Source: Neurospora intermedia (taxonomy: Eukaryota > Ascomycota > Sordariomycetes > Sordariales > Sordariaceae). From it: 64,000 nt of DNA. The position numbers were made by a program, and so were the translations under genes. This document shows, in pieces, positions 22,810 through 34,413 of this stretch; position 1 is the stretch's first letter; every line of letters starts with the position of its first letter. Location of the stretch: positions 3,410,001 through 3,474,000 of the forward strand of contig BTPP01000004.1 in NCBI GenBank assembly GCA_037102815.1, in the 5' to 3' direction. The notes under the pieces were generated by a model. It ran no database searches. It was not told the DNA's origin and was given only the letters and a program-made list of their open reading frames with translations.

Positions 22810-24079
22810 TTACTCAAGGTTAAACTCGGTGTGGTCCAATCCGGTAGTGCCGACATCGACCCTAAAAAGGCCACCGCCATACTTCCTGCTCGGGGTCCCC
22901 TCCTCGCTGTCCTCGTCCGCGGCGCTGGTGATGAACAGCTCGGTACCCACGAATTCAACGCAGGTGATGTTGTTGGTCGGCAGGATGATTCGGCCTAGGA
23001 TCTCCCCAGCCGGGGAAATCTTGATGACGGAACCGCCATCATACAGGGCGTGCCAGATGTTACCATCCTTATCGACCCTGAACCCGTCCAGGTGACCCTT
23101 CTCCTTGTGCTTGTAGTGAACGCGCTTGTTGGAGAGGCTGCCATCCTCGGGGTTGTAATCCCACGCAAAAATGGTGTTCTCAGGCGTGTGAGTAAAGTAC
23201 ATGGTCTTCCCATCCGGAGACCAGCCAATGCTGTTGGGGATGGTCAAGCCTGACTCGACCTCTTCCCTAGACTTTCCGAGGTCGAATCGGTAGAGGGATC
23301 CTATATCCAAACAATTGACATGTCAGAATCCACAATACTTCGGGACAGAATAAAAATAAAAAGAAATCGTGTCATGACGGCCCAATTTTGATGTACGGCT
23401 GTCACTGTTGCTGTTGCTCTGCTGTTGTGTTGTGCATAACAGGTCCAAGAGACCCGCATCCTCCACAATGGGCTCCATTGACAGCACAAGCGCGTCACAT
23501 CGAGCGTCCGGGATGTTCCACATATCACCCCTTGACAGACCCAGGGTCGATTGCCGAATTGGACTTTTAGGCTGCCACGTGGGAAGGAGATACTGGCTGA
23601 TCGAACAGAAGAGGGACTTTTGAACCATTTTTTTTTCCCCTCTCTCACTCACCTTCGGATTGCGGCTCACCAACGTGAAAATCATTCATGGTGCCAAGCC
23701 AGAAACGACCATGTGGATCAACGGCACCGTCATTGGACCTCATTCTGTCGGGCTCGCCGCCAATGCGGGTCAAGTAGTCATACTGACCCGTCTTTCGGTC
23801 GAGGAGGGCAATACCATACTTGAGCGCCACTAGGATCTTTTCCTGCGGATCCTGACCCTGGATGTTGGCCGTGACACCAATCGGGGAATCGAGCTGGAGC
23901 GTCTTGAGCGAATCTGGCCCTTCCGTGACCAAGACGGTGTGCAGTCGCTTTTGCTTGATGTCGACAAAGCGTAACGTCTGGGTGCCCTTTTCGAAGTAGG
24001 GTCCCTCTCCAAGCTGGCAGTGCAAATCCAGATACGGCTCAGTAACGTGCCACTGCTGTATTTGGTGCTGGTCGGCCAT
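22810..24079 (-). CDS. SMP-30/gluconolactonase/LRE-family protein (regucalcin-like)
   Basis: The family are six-bladed beta-propeller metalloenzymes, usually lactonases acting on sugar lactones; the substrate here is unknown. Two exons: 23653-24079 and 22810-23300. The 352-bp intron (donor GTGAGT, acceptor TATAG) is long for this genome. The product has 305 residues, the usual family size. Metal and substrate residues expected from regucalcin are all present: E25 in the GEGP motif, R114 and N116 in RSNDG, N165 in the IPNSIGWS motif, and D214 in HLDGFRVDKDG. There is no signal peptide, so it is probably cytosolic. The C-terminal blade ends with a GGGLFRVDVG motif. It is isolated, with no pathway neighbours, so a role in sugar-acid metabolism is only a family-level inference. 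Confidence 0.92.
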
Positions 24080-27000
24080 GGTCGCGTTGTTTGACTAAGT
24101 TCTGAGAGAAGTCTTGGCGGTGGTTGGGAACCTGAGACGGTAGTGCGGTGGGTGATGCAGGCAACTCCTAGGAAAGGATGGTGATGCCTGTTGGGTGGAA
24201 GAAGAGGCAAGTCCAGAGGAGGCGGAAGTTCCGTATTGAGACCCAGTTGAGACCCAGTTGAGCGGATGCGGTGACGAAGCAGGCGGGACTAGTGCAGCAT
24301 GTGCTTGACCAGAATCTGCTCGCTGGAGCTGTTGGGGCGACTGGCGTTGACGATGACTGGTTGCCGGACACGAGCAAGTTGCAGCCGGAGGCTATGGCAC
24401 GGCAGCTACACCGTACTAAGTGGGCGTTTGGCTTGGTGTCTGTCACTCACTTGTCAGCGCGCGTGTCTACCGGAAGTCTCGCCGGGCAGTTTGGAGAGCC
24501 GGGGATGTGTCGATGGCTCAGGATGTCAGGATGGCCGACATGGCTCGATGGAGAGAGTCGGCCGCAAAGGAGCGGTGTGTGTGGGTTTTGGACAATACAA
24601 CTCAACCTACATGCGTACTTGCGTTACAGAGTCTGCGGATGCAGGCTGATCAAACTCTTGTTCATGCACGTCGTCGTGCTTGCAGATGAGGCGACGGTTT
24701 GGTTCTCTATCCAGTTCCAGCTTCAGCCGGAGTTTGTGTAGGTCTTTTATACACAGTAGTCGGTAGAAGGCCAAGGTGTTGCCAATAGTTGTGACGTTGG
24801 TTGTCGACGTCTATCGAGTGGGTCGCCGCAATGCGGAGCAGCAATTGAGGGGACCGTCATAGACTGCCATTCAACGGGCCCCCTCCGCACCAGATCCCTT
24901 ATCAGGCGTCCCGGCTTCCGGAAATCGGGCCTGGCATCCGTATATACGCGAGCGAGACGGCCGCCAAACCTAAAGTGCGCTGCTGCGACTGTCGAGGGCC
25001 GCCGTGTGTCTCGGTCCAGAGGCAGAAAGGTTGTAATGAAGCCACGCGCACACTACGCTGGTGTCACGTCGGTTGGATCGGCTGTTACGATGCCGTCGGT
25101 TGCGCTGCCAAAGGATGAGGTGCTGGAGTAGGTGGTGCTGGAGTGCAGTCCATGGTGTTGTCGGTGGGTGCCGAAAGTGGAAAGGCTGAAGTGAAGATTG
25201 GTTGGTTCCTGTCCGCTGCCGGTCGTGGACAGGTACCCGTAGCTTATAGTGTACTACCTGTACGACGCTAGTGCACCTACAAGTAACTAAGTGATCCAAT
25301 GTGAGGTACCTTGATGGCACCAGACATTGCTGCCACTCGCAAAGGAGGTGTATATAGTGCCTTGGCGTTGCGGCAGCTACCCGTAGGACATGGCAGGAGA
25401 AAGGAAACACCTTCAGATGCTCCTTCGTCCAGAGACAGCGACTTCCAATTTGTTTGTTGGCAGCCTGAATGAGATGGTAGCGCTTGCAGCGGTTGAGGCT
25501 CATCGATCCAATCAATCCATACTTGGAGACAAAGAAAGACGGGATATTCCGCACAAGATAGTGAAAAGACACTTCCAAACGCATACTTCAAGGCATTTCC
25601 CAAACGAGCCGGTGCTGCATGTCAGGGCGGCCGTTGAGCAATCGGATGTCGGCCATGAAGCATCATGATCCTGAATAACACTAGTGCCTCGATTGCAACC
25701 GCCAATCCCCGACATTCAAGACGTGAAAGCCTCATCCAGATCGAGGAAGCCGACCACTAAAGTATCTTCGAATCGGAAAGCGTTGTCGCGTGTCCAGCTC
25801 CAGTGGTCCTGTCGTTTCAGCGTTACAGCCAACACAGACATCAGTCAGTTTATGACAAATGTTACGGTAACGTACGTAATGCGACCTCCAGGTCAAGACA
25901 CTCGAATTAGTACAAGAACACGTCTTGATGTAGCTCGCCCTGCACATTTAGCGTTACCAAAACGCCTTCTGAGCTGTTCATGGTAAATGACTCACAGCGT
26001 AGAGTTAGTCCGGCGTCCAGACACTACCCTTAACCCTAGATGGCGGAAGAAGGCATATCCTTCGCCTGTGGTGTGGCTGGTGTTTGTACACAAGAAGCAC
26101 CACGGCAAGGGGCCTCTTTTCGCCTATGCATTTGAAACAGTTAAAATCCCGTCATTGCTAGACGCAGGATGGACAGGTTCATCGACCGTTGAGGAGCCCT
26201 GGTCCCCAAGACAGTAACACATGATCGACCGCCGCTGCATGCACTATATGCCCCGGTCAGCTTCTAGGGCTTCGATAGGCCCAACGAGTAAGGCAGATGC
26301 GGGTAAGGCCCGATGGTCCTGGTCGCCTTTGATGTCTTCCCTTGTCCTTGATCCCCTAGCGCAAAGTCGTTCAGTTGGAACAGCTCGTATACGTTACTAA
26401 TTTCTGCTATCGGTCGCACTGGGAAAAGAGAAGGTGAGTCGTAACCGAGGCGTGGGCATCCAACAAGCGAACATGGTATCATCATGAATTTGTGTGGGCA
26501 ATCTGAGTGGTCTTGAGGACTAGTAAGGCATTAGTGGTCAGTACTTCTCATGCGCACTCACGTTTGGACTGTTGTCGCCCACTTGCTGGTGCCTAGCCAC
26601 AGTTCGAACTGGAAGGGGCAATATTGAAGTGTCATAGGAGAATATAGAAATCCTCTTACATGCCTACCTTTCTCCCTCCGAAAGCCCCACGGGAGCCCCT
26701 GCCGGCTTGGTTCTTCCGGGTGGAAATAGCGTCAATGGCGGTAGATGGATCTGGAAAGGCGGTCAAAAGCCCATTGTCGAATCGGAAAACGTGCCAGCCC
26801 TAGGCTCTTTTGCTTCTGGGGAAGAGATGGGGCAAGGAATTGAGCAACAGCAGACTCATCGTTATCCTTCGTTTCCATCCGTCGTTGATGTCATGAATCG
26901 GCAAGTTTCAAAGATACCATGTGTTTCGGTAAGTTGATTCGATATATTCGCAAATGACGGCACCAACAACTCTCGCATTGGTCAAGAGTGCAAATAAGTC

Positions 27001-30000
27001 AAGTTGCTGGTTGAATTCCATGCCGTCACTGTGTCGACATCATGCTACTAGGCTGACCGTGCAAGTAGTACAGTACAGATTCTAGTCAGTGCAGCTAAGT
27101 AATCCAGGCTTTCTGAATAGTCCCCGGAGAGATTGCATATACTATCATCTTGCATCTACAAGAGTCCTCGCCACCGTCAGATTGGTGAATCTGGAATACC
27201 AGAACACTTGCATTTACCAAGTAACTCCAGGTAGATTTGTGTTTCCCGGGGTTTGTAACGACTAGGGGTTCTGCTGTACCGTGTCAGACCTGACAGGGCC
27301 CGTACACCAATGAAAGCCCCGACGCAGACGCAGGCTACTTAAAGTTATGTAGTACCTGAGGGAAGTCAGAATGCGGGGATCTGTACATATGCCATGCTTG
27401 TAAGCTGCAGCACGTTCCCGCTTCACCTTCAGCTCTTGACAAGTTTCCGTCAAGGGAGAAATGGCGACGAAGTCGTCGGGCGTGGCCTTGTATCGATACA
27501 GCTGCCATCAGTTTCCTCTGGCACTCTCGACATTGGACATACCGCGTTATTGAAACCAATATCCTTCAACGTCCCGTTCGCCCCAGAGACTCGACTCGGC
27601 AACAGATGCCGTAATTTCGGATTCGCAAGACGTCAGAGCCGCCGGCATCGCAATTTAGTTGTGGAGGGCTGGGCCTGCCCGTGCTTCCTACTCAGAATGA
27701 TGGCTACTCAGAATGATGGAGTGATCGCAATTGGAATGCGTAACCCAGGCGAACGGATCCAAATTTGACAATTTCGTCTTTGGGCCAGTAACCACGCAGG
27801 AATCTGTTGCATTGGACCAAATATCGATACGCCGACCTGGATGGGATTCTGGAGGAATCACCTCATCTGGTCACACTGAACAAGTGCGCGACCCAGCTCG
27901 CAGCAACTATCCGACGTTGAAACGGGCAGAGGCATGAAGAGCAACGAACCAGTCTGTGCGTTTCGAAAGTCACCGAGAACCGAGTTGACTGAGCAGCTCC
28001 ATCAACGCTGTCCTTCCCTTCATCCGTCCCTGACGCCAACAACACGATATCAAAAGGAATGTTTACACGGTACACCTCCTACCCAGGCTCGCCCGGCTGA
28101 GCCTGGGCACCACACCATAACTGAAGCATTGTCCAGTGTGAACGAGGTCACATGTTGGGCCGCAGAACCTAGGAAACCAGCAGAAGCCTCATTTTAGATG
28201 TACAAGGAGCAAGGCCAAGGTCAATTTGAGCACGGGATATGTCCAATTTGCTACGCTACCAGCAGTGTACGCCATTGATCCTGACGGAGGGTTGCAGTCA
28301 ACGTATTTCGCAACCAACCATGGCCGCTCAAGTCACAGATCCAATGCCGTCATGTACCTGCCTTTGAGTACTGTATGGATTTGGAGGTACAATTTCGAAT
28401 TGACAATCCCCAACACAGTCAGCCATGGTACGGTAGCAGCCCAACCAGAGGAGTTTGATATCTGCAAGACAACCCAACATCTGGATTACCTGGCATTTGT
28501 TGCATGTGGGAGGCGTGTCAACGCAAGTTCAGGCGTCACCCCGATGCACGTTCAGTTGGCGAGTTGTTTGTTCGGATTCGAGACTGAAGCCGTACCTAGC
28601 TAAACATCGGAAGCACTCTCTGGGTTCGGAGCAGAGATGCGAAGGAAGAAGGTGCGGTGTTCATGAAGTGGAAAGTTCCTCCAAACGCCCAGCCAAGGTC
28701 CCCACTGCCCGTGCAAGGACAGACAGAAGCAAGGGGCATCCCCTTGAACTGACAACACCCATTCTTACTACCTATGTACTACCAGTAGTGTACCTTCTTG
28801 GAGGTCGATTCTGGCATTGGCAGGCACGACGGAGGATGCTCCTTATCCTACTACACTCATCTCGGCCTCATCTACGACGAGCATTCGTGGACGGCAAAGC
28901 GCTCAGGGCAAGGCAGCCCCAGCCCTTCCACACTGCAATATTGGACTTTGTGGGCTTGGCACACTTTCCACAATTTGCACCTGTCCATTTCCACTTATTC
29001 ACCACCCAGCTCGAGATCTCCATTGGCCTCCAACCAGCAGCTTGGCGACAGCATCTGCGCAATGGAGGCCAAGCTTCTTCACCTTTACTTGACCTGCTTC
29101 GCTGAGAGATCCGTCACTGGATAGTCGGCCATCTAACATTGGAATGTATCGTGCATTCGACCTCCCCCCTCCCAGTGCAGCTTCACTGTACTGAGGTGTC
29201 AGACAGCCCAGATGCCAAGAACGGCCGCTTTGTAAGGACCATTACGGAAGATGGAGTGTCGCAACAATCGAGCCAAACTGACCACTCAAGGCACTCCACA
29301 GAACCCGATCTGGTAGCCACATCACCATGACCGCCTTTGAAGCTACGCGGGCTGCTACGCTACCTGGGCCCCGGCCCCGTACATATATACATACCGGACA
29401 GGCAGAGTGACACGCCTACCCGACCCTACATCTCCCAAAACCTCAGGCGGTGCGCCCACGATCTCGTGCCTTATTTGACCACTCTGGCGAACGACATTTT
29501 CGCGTTTATTTTGGGTTTGGTGGCTTGCCGGGATCAAGTTAATAAAGATACAGGCCCGTAATTTGTTCGGGATGGCATCAGCCGCTGCAACTGGACATGA
29601 CTGGCATCAGGATACGCAGCACGCACCCGTCGGTTGCCATGCAACATCACCTCACATCATTCTCCTGGAGAGATACATCCGAGGCTCTGTCGTCCGTTGA
29701 TCACCTCCCGTCAGCCGGCATGCTCAACACCATCAGCTCCGCCCTGTCGTGTAATACTTTCTTCATCTCCCCTTGGTGAAGATTCCCTACAAAACAAGCT
29801 GCCCGCCGACCCCAGATTGGTCCATGCAGCCGCCGCGACTTTGTCGAGTCCACCGGTGCCACTCAACGACAACATTCTGCGCGCAAAACCTGACTACGCC
29901 GTACAACATGTAGGCGGTGGGTCATGCGAACCTCTTTTTTCTCCGTGGGCTTTGCACTTTGCCCGCTTACAGATGGCGGGTCTTTTGATAATCTTTGGAT

Positions 30001-32265
30001 CTCGGGAACATCTCGTGGTGAGCCAGAGTCGGGGTGAAATACCCAAGAGGCCAAGGAGGCCAAGTGAAATCATAAGCACAAAGTTCTCTGTCTGGAATAG
30101 GATCGTCATATCGCATCGTCCGCCTCAGTCACGCACATGAAGCAGGGTGTAAGGGACGAGCACCTGCTTTTCCCCGGGAAGCTCGCTGGGTTCTCACCAG
30201 TGGTACACTAAATCTCTGTGTGGATCGCTATGGTTTATTATGCGCATCATCGCTACCGTTCTCTCCACCCGTGATAACCTTCGGGATCGCGACATACGTA
30301 CACAGTATGCGCCGTGGACTGGTTTTATTTGACTGCGTGCACGGAAATTGCTTGACTGCTCACACGGAACCCTTTCGCTCACGCGAGATGCCGCAACTCC
30401 AAGGACCCTCGGGCTGTTGTATTTTTGATACGCGGCAATACCAATACGACGTCGCCAGTTCTCTTATTGTCTCACATATAATGTCTGCCACACCTAGCAT
30501 GAGTGATACCGGGAATCTCAGCCTCTCGGTCATCCTAAAAACGGCACGGTGCGCGTTTATAGCCAATCCAGAAATTTCTTCAAAAGCCATCCCAATGCTC
30601 ACCTCGACTGCTTTGCGGACGACCCATCGTCAGCAATGAACGCAAGTTGCCATTTTAGACTAGCCGCCTAGGCACAGTACCGTCACGGGCTTTCAGGACT
30701 AGCATTTGCCGCTGATGCGAGCGATCCACTACCAACCCAGTCGCTTGGGCCGTGTATGCTCGGTCACGCCAAGAGGGTCTTATGGTCGTGCTGTGTGGAT
30801 GTCTGAGAGCTTTTGGGCCTCATGGACCTCACCACATGTACGCTATTATCGTGGTGGAATCACGAAACAGTGTCCGGTTAGCCCTCATTGATCCATCCAC
30901 CTCCAGGCCGACATACCCATGCTACCCACAGGGTGGACTCTTTGCGAAAAAAAACGGCCAACAAAAAGGGAAGTGGAAATCCGAGCAAGATCATCTGAGC
31001 GAAAATGGAAATACGCCAACCGGAAGTGCTAGGTAACATTGAGTCTGTCAGTTTCCCCAGGAGGATCGTTGACAACAGCCCTGTCAAGACTTAGCACTCA
31101 CCTACCAAGCGACCATCACTTCAAACTGACATGGCTCTTACAACCCCTGCTTTTCCTCTGCGTTGCCGTACCCCGGCAGCTACCTATCCACTCACTGCCT
31201 GCTGACTACTATGGTACTGTGTACACTACGATTCCGCCATTGTCCCCGTGTTGACTTGTCCACCCCTCGGAACACACTACGTACCAGTTCTAGCACGACC
31301 ACCCAGCAGATAAACAGCAACTTGAATAGAACGCGTTGAACAACAGAAGCATGGGTGGACAATTACAGGCTCCGGGACATGCTGATCACTGTGGTCCGCG
31401 GAACTGAGGTACCCTTGGAACTCACACGTCAACTCAAGGGCAGTGGCTTGTCTCGTGGGACGACCTATGCTCCCTTATCCACGGCCTCTGCTCTTCAAGT
31501 AAAGCAACAGTGGTCCAATCAGATTTATATAGTCTGTCCTGCTGGCGGGGACCTTGAAGCGCGATTTTGCCTCAACCTGAACCGATTCTTGCTTCACCAC
31601 CATTACGACATCCCGACTACTCGTGAAGCCAGCGAGCATTCCACCAGAGGCGAACAGATTATCCCAAGAAGCTAGCAAAACTTAGGGATCTGAAAGGAGG
31701 CTTCGTCTTGACCTACGCCCACATAAACGGCGAACCTCTAGCGCTACGTGGTCTCCAGGACCATTCAGCGGGCGAGTCTCCTCCTGAGGACGTTGAGTGG
31801 TCCAGAAACCTGCATACCATCCCACCTTGTCACCGCAACTACTCTTGCATCGATTACCCACCGGGACTGCTGGTCTACGCCTGTCATTTTTTTTTCTCTA
31901 CTCCGCTAGGGGCCCCTCGAGCTATCCGCCGGACTACCCTCCTGTCGAAGTAGTCCCCGCTCGCCTCCACCCGCTGCTAGTCTCTTTGGCTCTTGTCTCT
32001 ACGCCAGCTTTGTCTCTAAAGCTTGACAACTTGGCTGACACGTTGGTTGTACGGGCCTCGAACACGTACCCGACATCTTGCAGCTCATCCTCTGTGTGCG
32101 TTTGCCGCTACTGCAGTCCGGAACCGATACCGTCCTCGCTATTCGAACGTGGAGCTGGCAGTACTTCCGAGTCGGGTGCCACGCTCTTTTGCAGCATAAA
32201 GACTCACTCATCCGTCGCACCAGCCGCTAGCAACACTCTCTTCCCCAACAAAGGTGAATTAATAA
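24080..32265. other. Gene-poor stretch of about 8.2 kb upstream of the bZIP gene
   Basis: No open frame in this stretch shows recognisable domains, sustained codon bias or coherent splice signals. The longest (28455-29105, +, about 216 codons from a non-ATG start) looks random in composition. The DNA is not RIP-mutated. It carries the promoter of the SMP-30 gene at its left end. At its right end it must hold the 5' leader, and perhaps a first exon, of the bZIP gene. Long non-coding transcripts or an extended regulatory region are possible but not shown by the sequence. Confidence 0.5.
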
Positions 32266-32538
32266 ACCATTCTATACAGTACCACCGTTAAATCCGTCAA
32301 GCTGGCGATCCAAGCTCTTTCCCGTCCCCAAGAGCCTCCCCGGAGGTGGCTCGGCGCGGACTCTTCAGACTCCATCTCTTCCATCGCCTACAGCTTTGGG
32401 TCTTCGAGCACGACTATTGGACACAACGGCTTACCAGGTGTCAGCTCCGGGTTTATACTCGCTTCACAGGGTTCCAACGGCGACAACGGTCGCCAGTATC
32501 ATGGTGCTGAAGATCAAAGAAGCGAAGGGGAACAGGCA

Positions 32539-34413
32539 ATGTCACAGAGGGGTCCTACGCCTCACCTTTCCGCGCTCACATCGTCGCGTGACGTTCACTC
32601 CCCGTCGCCGTCCTACCGAGCCTTTGGTCAAGATGGACCGAGTCATCAGCATCGTCGTAACCTAAGCAACACCTCAATGGCCAATGTCGACGGAAACCAC
32701 ACTCAAACAGGATCGAAAACTTCCGGTGTGCACAACATTCTGAACCCTTCCGAACCCCAGGAGCGTCTTCCTACACCCGCCCCATCTCTCCCGTTGCCTT
32801 CTGTCCAAAGGGGTAGCCCACAGGCAACCATGAGAATGGGCCAGTACCCAGCTGATGGCTCGCCATCTCGCTTTTATGGTTACCAGACGCAAAGTATGCC
32901 CGGGTCGCGAACTACTACTCCAGTTCCCGCCGCATCCTCCATGGTGCCTCCTCCGGCTTCCGAAAACGAATCTCCTATCACCAACCATCCCTTTTCGATG
33001 GCCATGTCGAGGAGGATGTTAACCCCGAGGTCCCCAAGACCATCAAGCATGGGCCGCGGGACAACAAGGCCCATGGATGGCCAACAGCTCCCAGGCATGC
33101 CATCCCAAAGAACCCCAACGCCATCTCACAACACTTCACCACTCAGTGGACCCCCAAGCTTCCCAGGTCCTCGCCCATTTTCCGACTCGCTACACGGACA
33201 GGGGGCTTCTTTACCTCCCCCGCCTGCGCAACCGACTACCGGAATGGTTGCTCCGTCATCCCAGCCGCTTCTGGGTCAAAGACTTCCGCCGCCTGTAACA
33301 GCAGGACCGCTACAATCTGGCGCTCTTACCCGGGATCTTGCCGGAAGACCTGTTTCTCACCCATCCTTCCCCAGTCCTCCATCCACGACTACTGGGCCCG
33401 TATCAGGCGGGTTGACCGCCGCTTATCTGCTTCAGGATCGAAGCAGGCTTGCGGTTGATGGTCGACAGCACATGATCACCATTACACCATCTGTTGGCGA
33501 AGAAATTTTGGTTCCAGTAGATATCCATCAGGGCTCGAGACAGGCGGATGCAAAGCGACAGCGAAACGCGGGAGCCTCTGCGCGGTTCAGACAGCGTAAG
33601 AGGGAGATTGAGCGGAACAGGGAGAGGGATTTGCAGAGACTGGAGGTTGAGAGCCGGGAGTGGGCCAAGAAGATGCAGGATTTGACCACCGAGCGCGATT
33701 ACTTTCGCAGCGAGGCAGAACGTTTGAGGAAGATTGTGGCTGGCATTCCTGAATTCAGCAAGCTGGCGGATCCAGCACAACCGACTCCTGTATCGTCGCC
33801 TCCAAGCGTACCCTCGTTTTCGGTCGAGAACAGCCCCCGTACGGGACCGCTACCTCCACCGCAGCCGCAATCTCAACCCTCGCAGTCACACCAGCTTTCA
33901 AACACTTATACTCATTCGCGCACCCGGTCGCATCCCGACAACACCCATTCATCTCCATACGACGAGTCCTTGACACTCGAGAGGCCCAGAAGACGGAGAA
34001 GGACTGATACAGAGCCGTCGCCCACTACTGGAGCTTACGCATATAACACGCCCGCTCCCATGACCATGCCTCAATCAGCCTTCGGACTGGCTCAGTCACC
34101 TCATCTGCCTCCTCCAAGATTACCCCCTCTTCGGGGACTTGATCAGCCTCAATCGACCTCAACCCCGCCCCCTGCGTCTAATGGACCGCATGCTGTCCCC
34201 TTGACTTCGCAAAGCCCATCAGGCGGTGCCTATCAGCCCTATCCTCCTGCGCCCGCTCCTAGGCCAGAGATAGGATGGGCTATTAGCCAAAGAGGCCCCC
34301 TCGAAGGTGCCCATAGACATCCGTTGCAGGGGTCTCATGGTCATACTGACAGCCTACGAAGGCCAGTTGAGCAATGGAGGCATGAGCCGCATTCCAACCG
34401 ACCCGCCGCTTAA
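32539..34413 (+). CDS. bZIP transcription factor
   Basis: From the ATG at 32539 the product has 624 residues. The basic region begins near residue 335 (QADAKRQRNAGASARFRQRK), containing the N-x-x-x-S-x-R-F-R pattern also found in the CYS-3/MetR type. It is followed by a leucine-zipper-like coiled coil to about residue 397. The rest is Pro/Ser/Gln-rich and disordered, as in fungal regulators, with a second basic patch (RPRRRRRTD) at about 483-491. The start is uncertain. The same frame is open from 32266 without an ATG, and its translation (for example SSDSISSIAYSFGSSSTT) looks protein-like. An out-of-frame ATG at 32501 overlaps the 32539 start. The true N-terminus may therefore come from an upstream exon spliced to a CAG at about 32277-32279. 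Target genes are not predictable. Confidence 0.85.
   Translation: MSQRGPTPHLSALTSSRDVHSPSPSYRAFGQDGPSHQHRRNLSNTSMANVDGNHTQTGSKTSGVHNILNPSEPQERLPTPAPSLPLPSVQRGSPQATMRMGQYPADGSPSRFYGYQTQSMPGSRTTTPVPAASSMVPPPASENESPITNHPFSMAMSRRMLTPRSPRPSSMGRGTTRPMDGQQLPGMPSQRTPTPSHNTSPLSGPPSFPGPRPFSDSLHGQGASLPPPPAQPTTGMVAPSSQPLLGQRLPPPVTAGPLQSGALTRDLAGRPVSHPSFPSPPSTTTGPVSGGLTAAYLLQDRSRLAVDGRQHMITITPSVGEEILVPVDIHQGSRQADAKRQRNAGASARFRQRKREIERNRERDLQRLEVESREWAKKMQDLTTERDYFRSEAERLRKIVAGIPEFSKLADPAQPTPVSSPPSVPSFSVENSPRTGPLPPPQPQSQPSQSHQLSNTYTHSRTRSHPDNTHSSPYDESLTLERPRRRRRTDTEPSPTTGAYAYNTPAPMTMPQSAFGLAQSPHLPPPRLPPLRGLDQPQSTSTPPPASNGPHAVPLTSQSPSGGAYQPYPPAPAPRPEIGWAISQRGPLEGAHRHPLQGSHGHTDSLRRPVEQWRHEPHSNRPAA

Noticed and set aside
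26590-26620. gttcgaac sequence resembling a tRNA T-loop/B box
   Set aside because: No flanking T-stem, A box or acceptor stem could be paired; it is only a short palindrome.
28455-29105. Open frame of about 216 codons in the gene desert
   Set aside because: It starts at a non-ATG codon, and its composition looks random with no conserved motif or splice logic.
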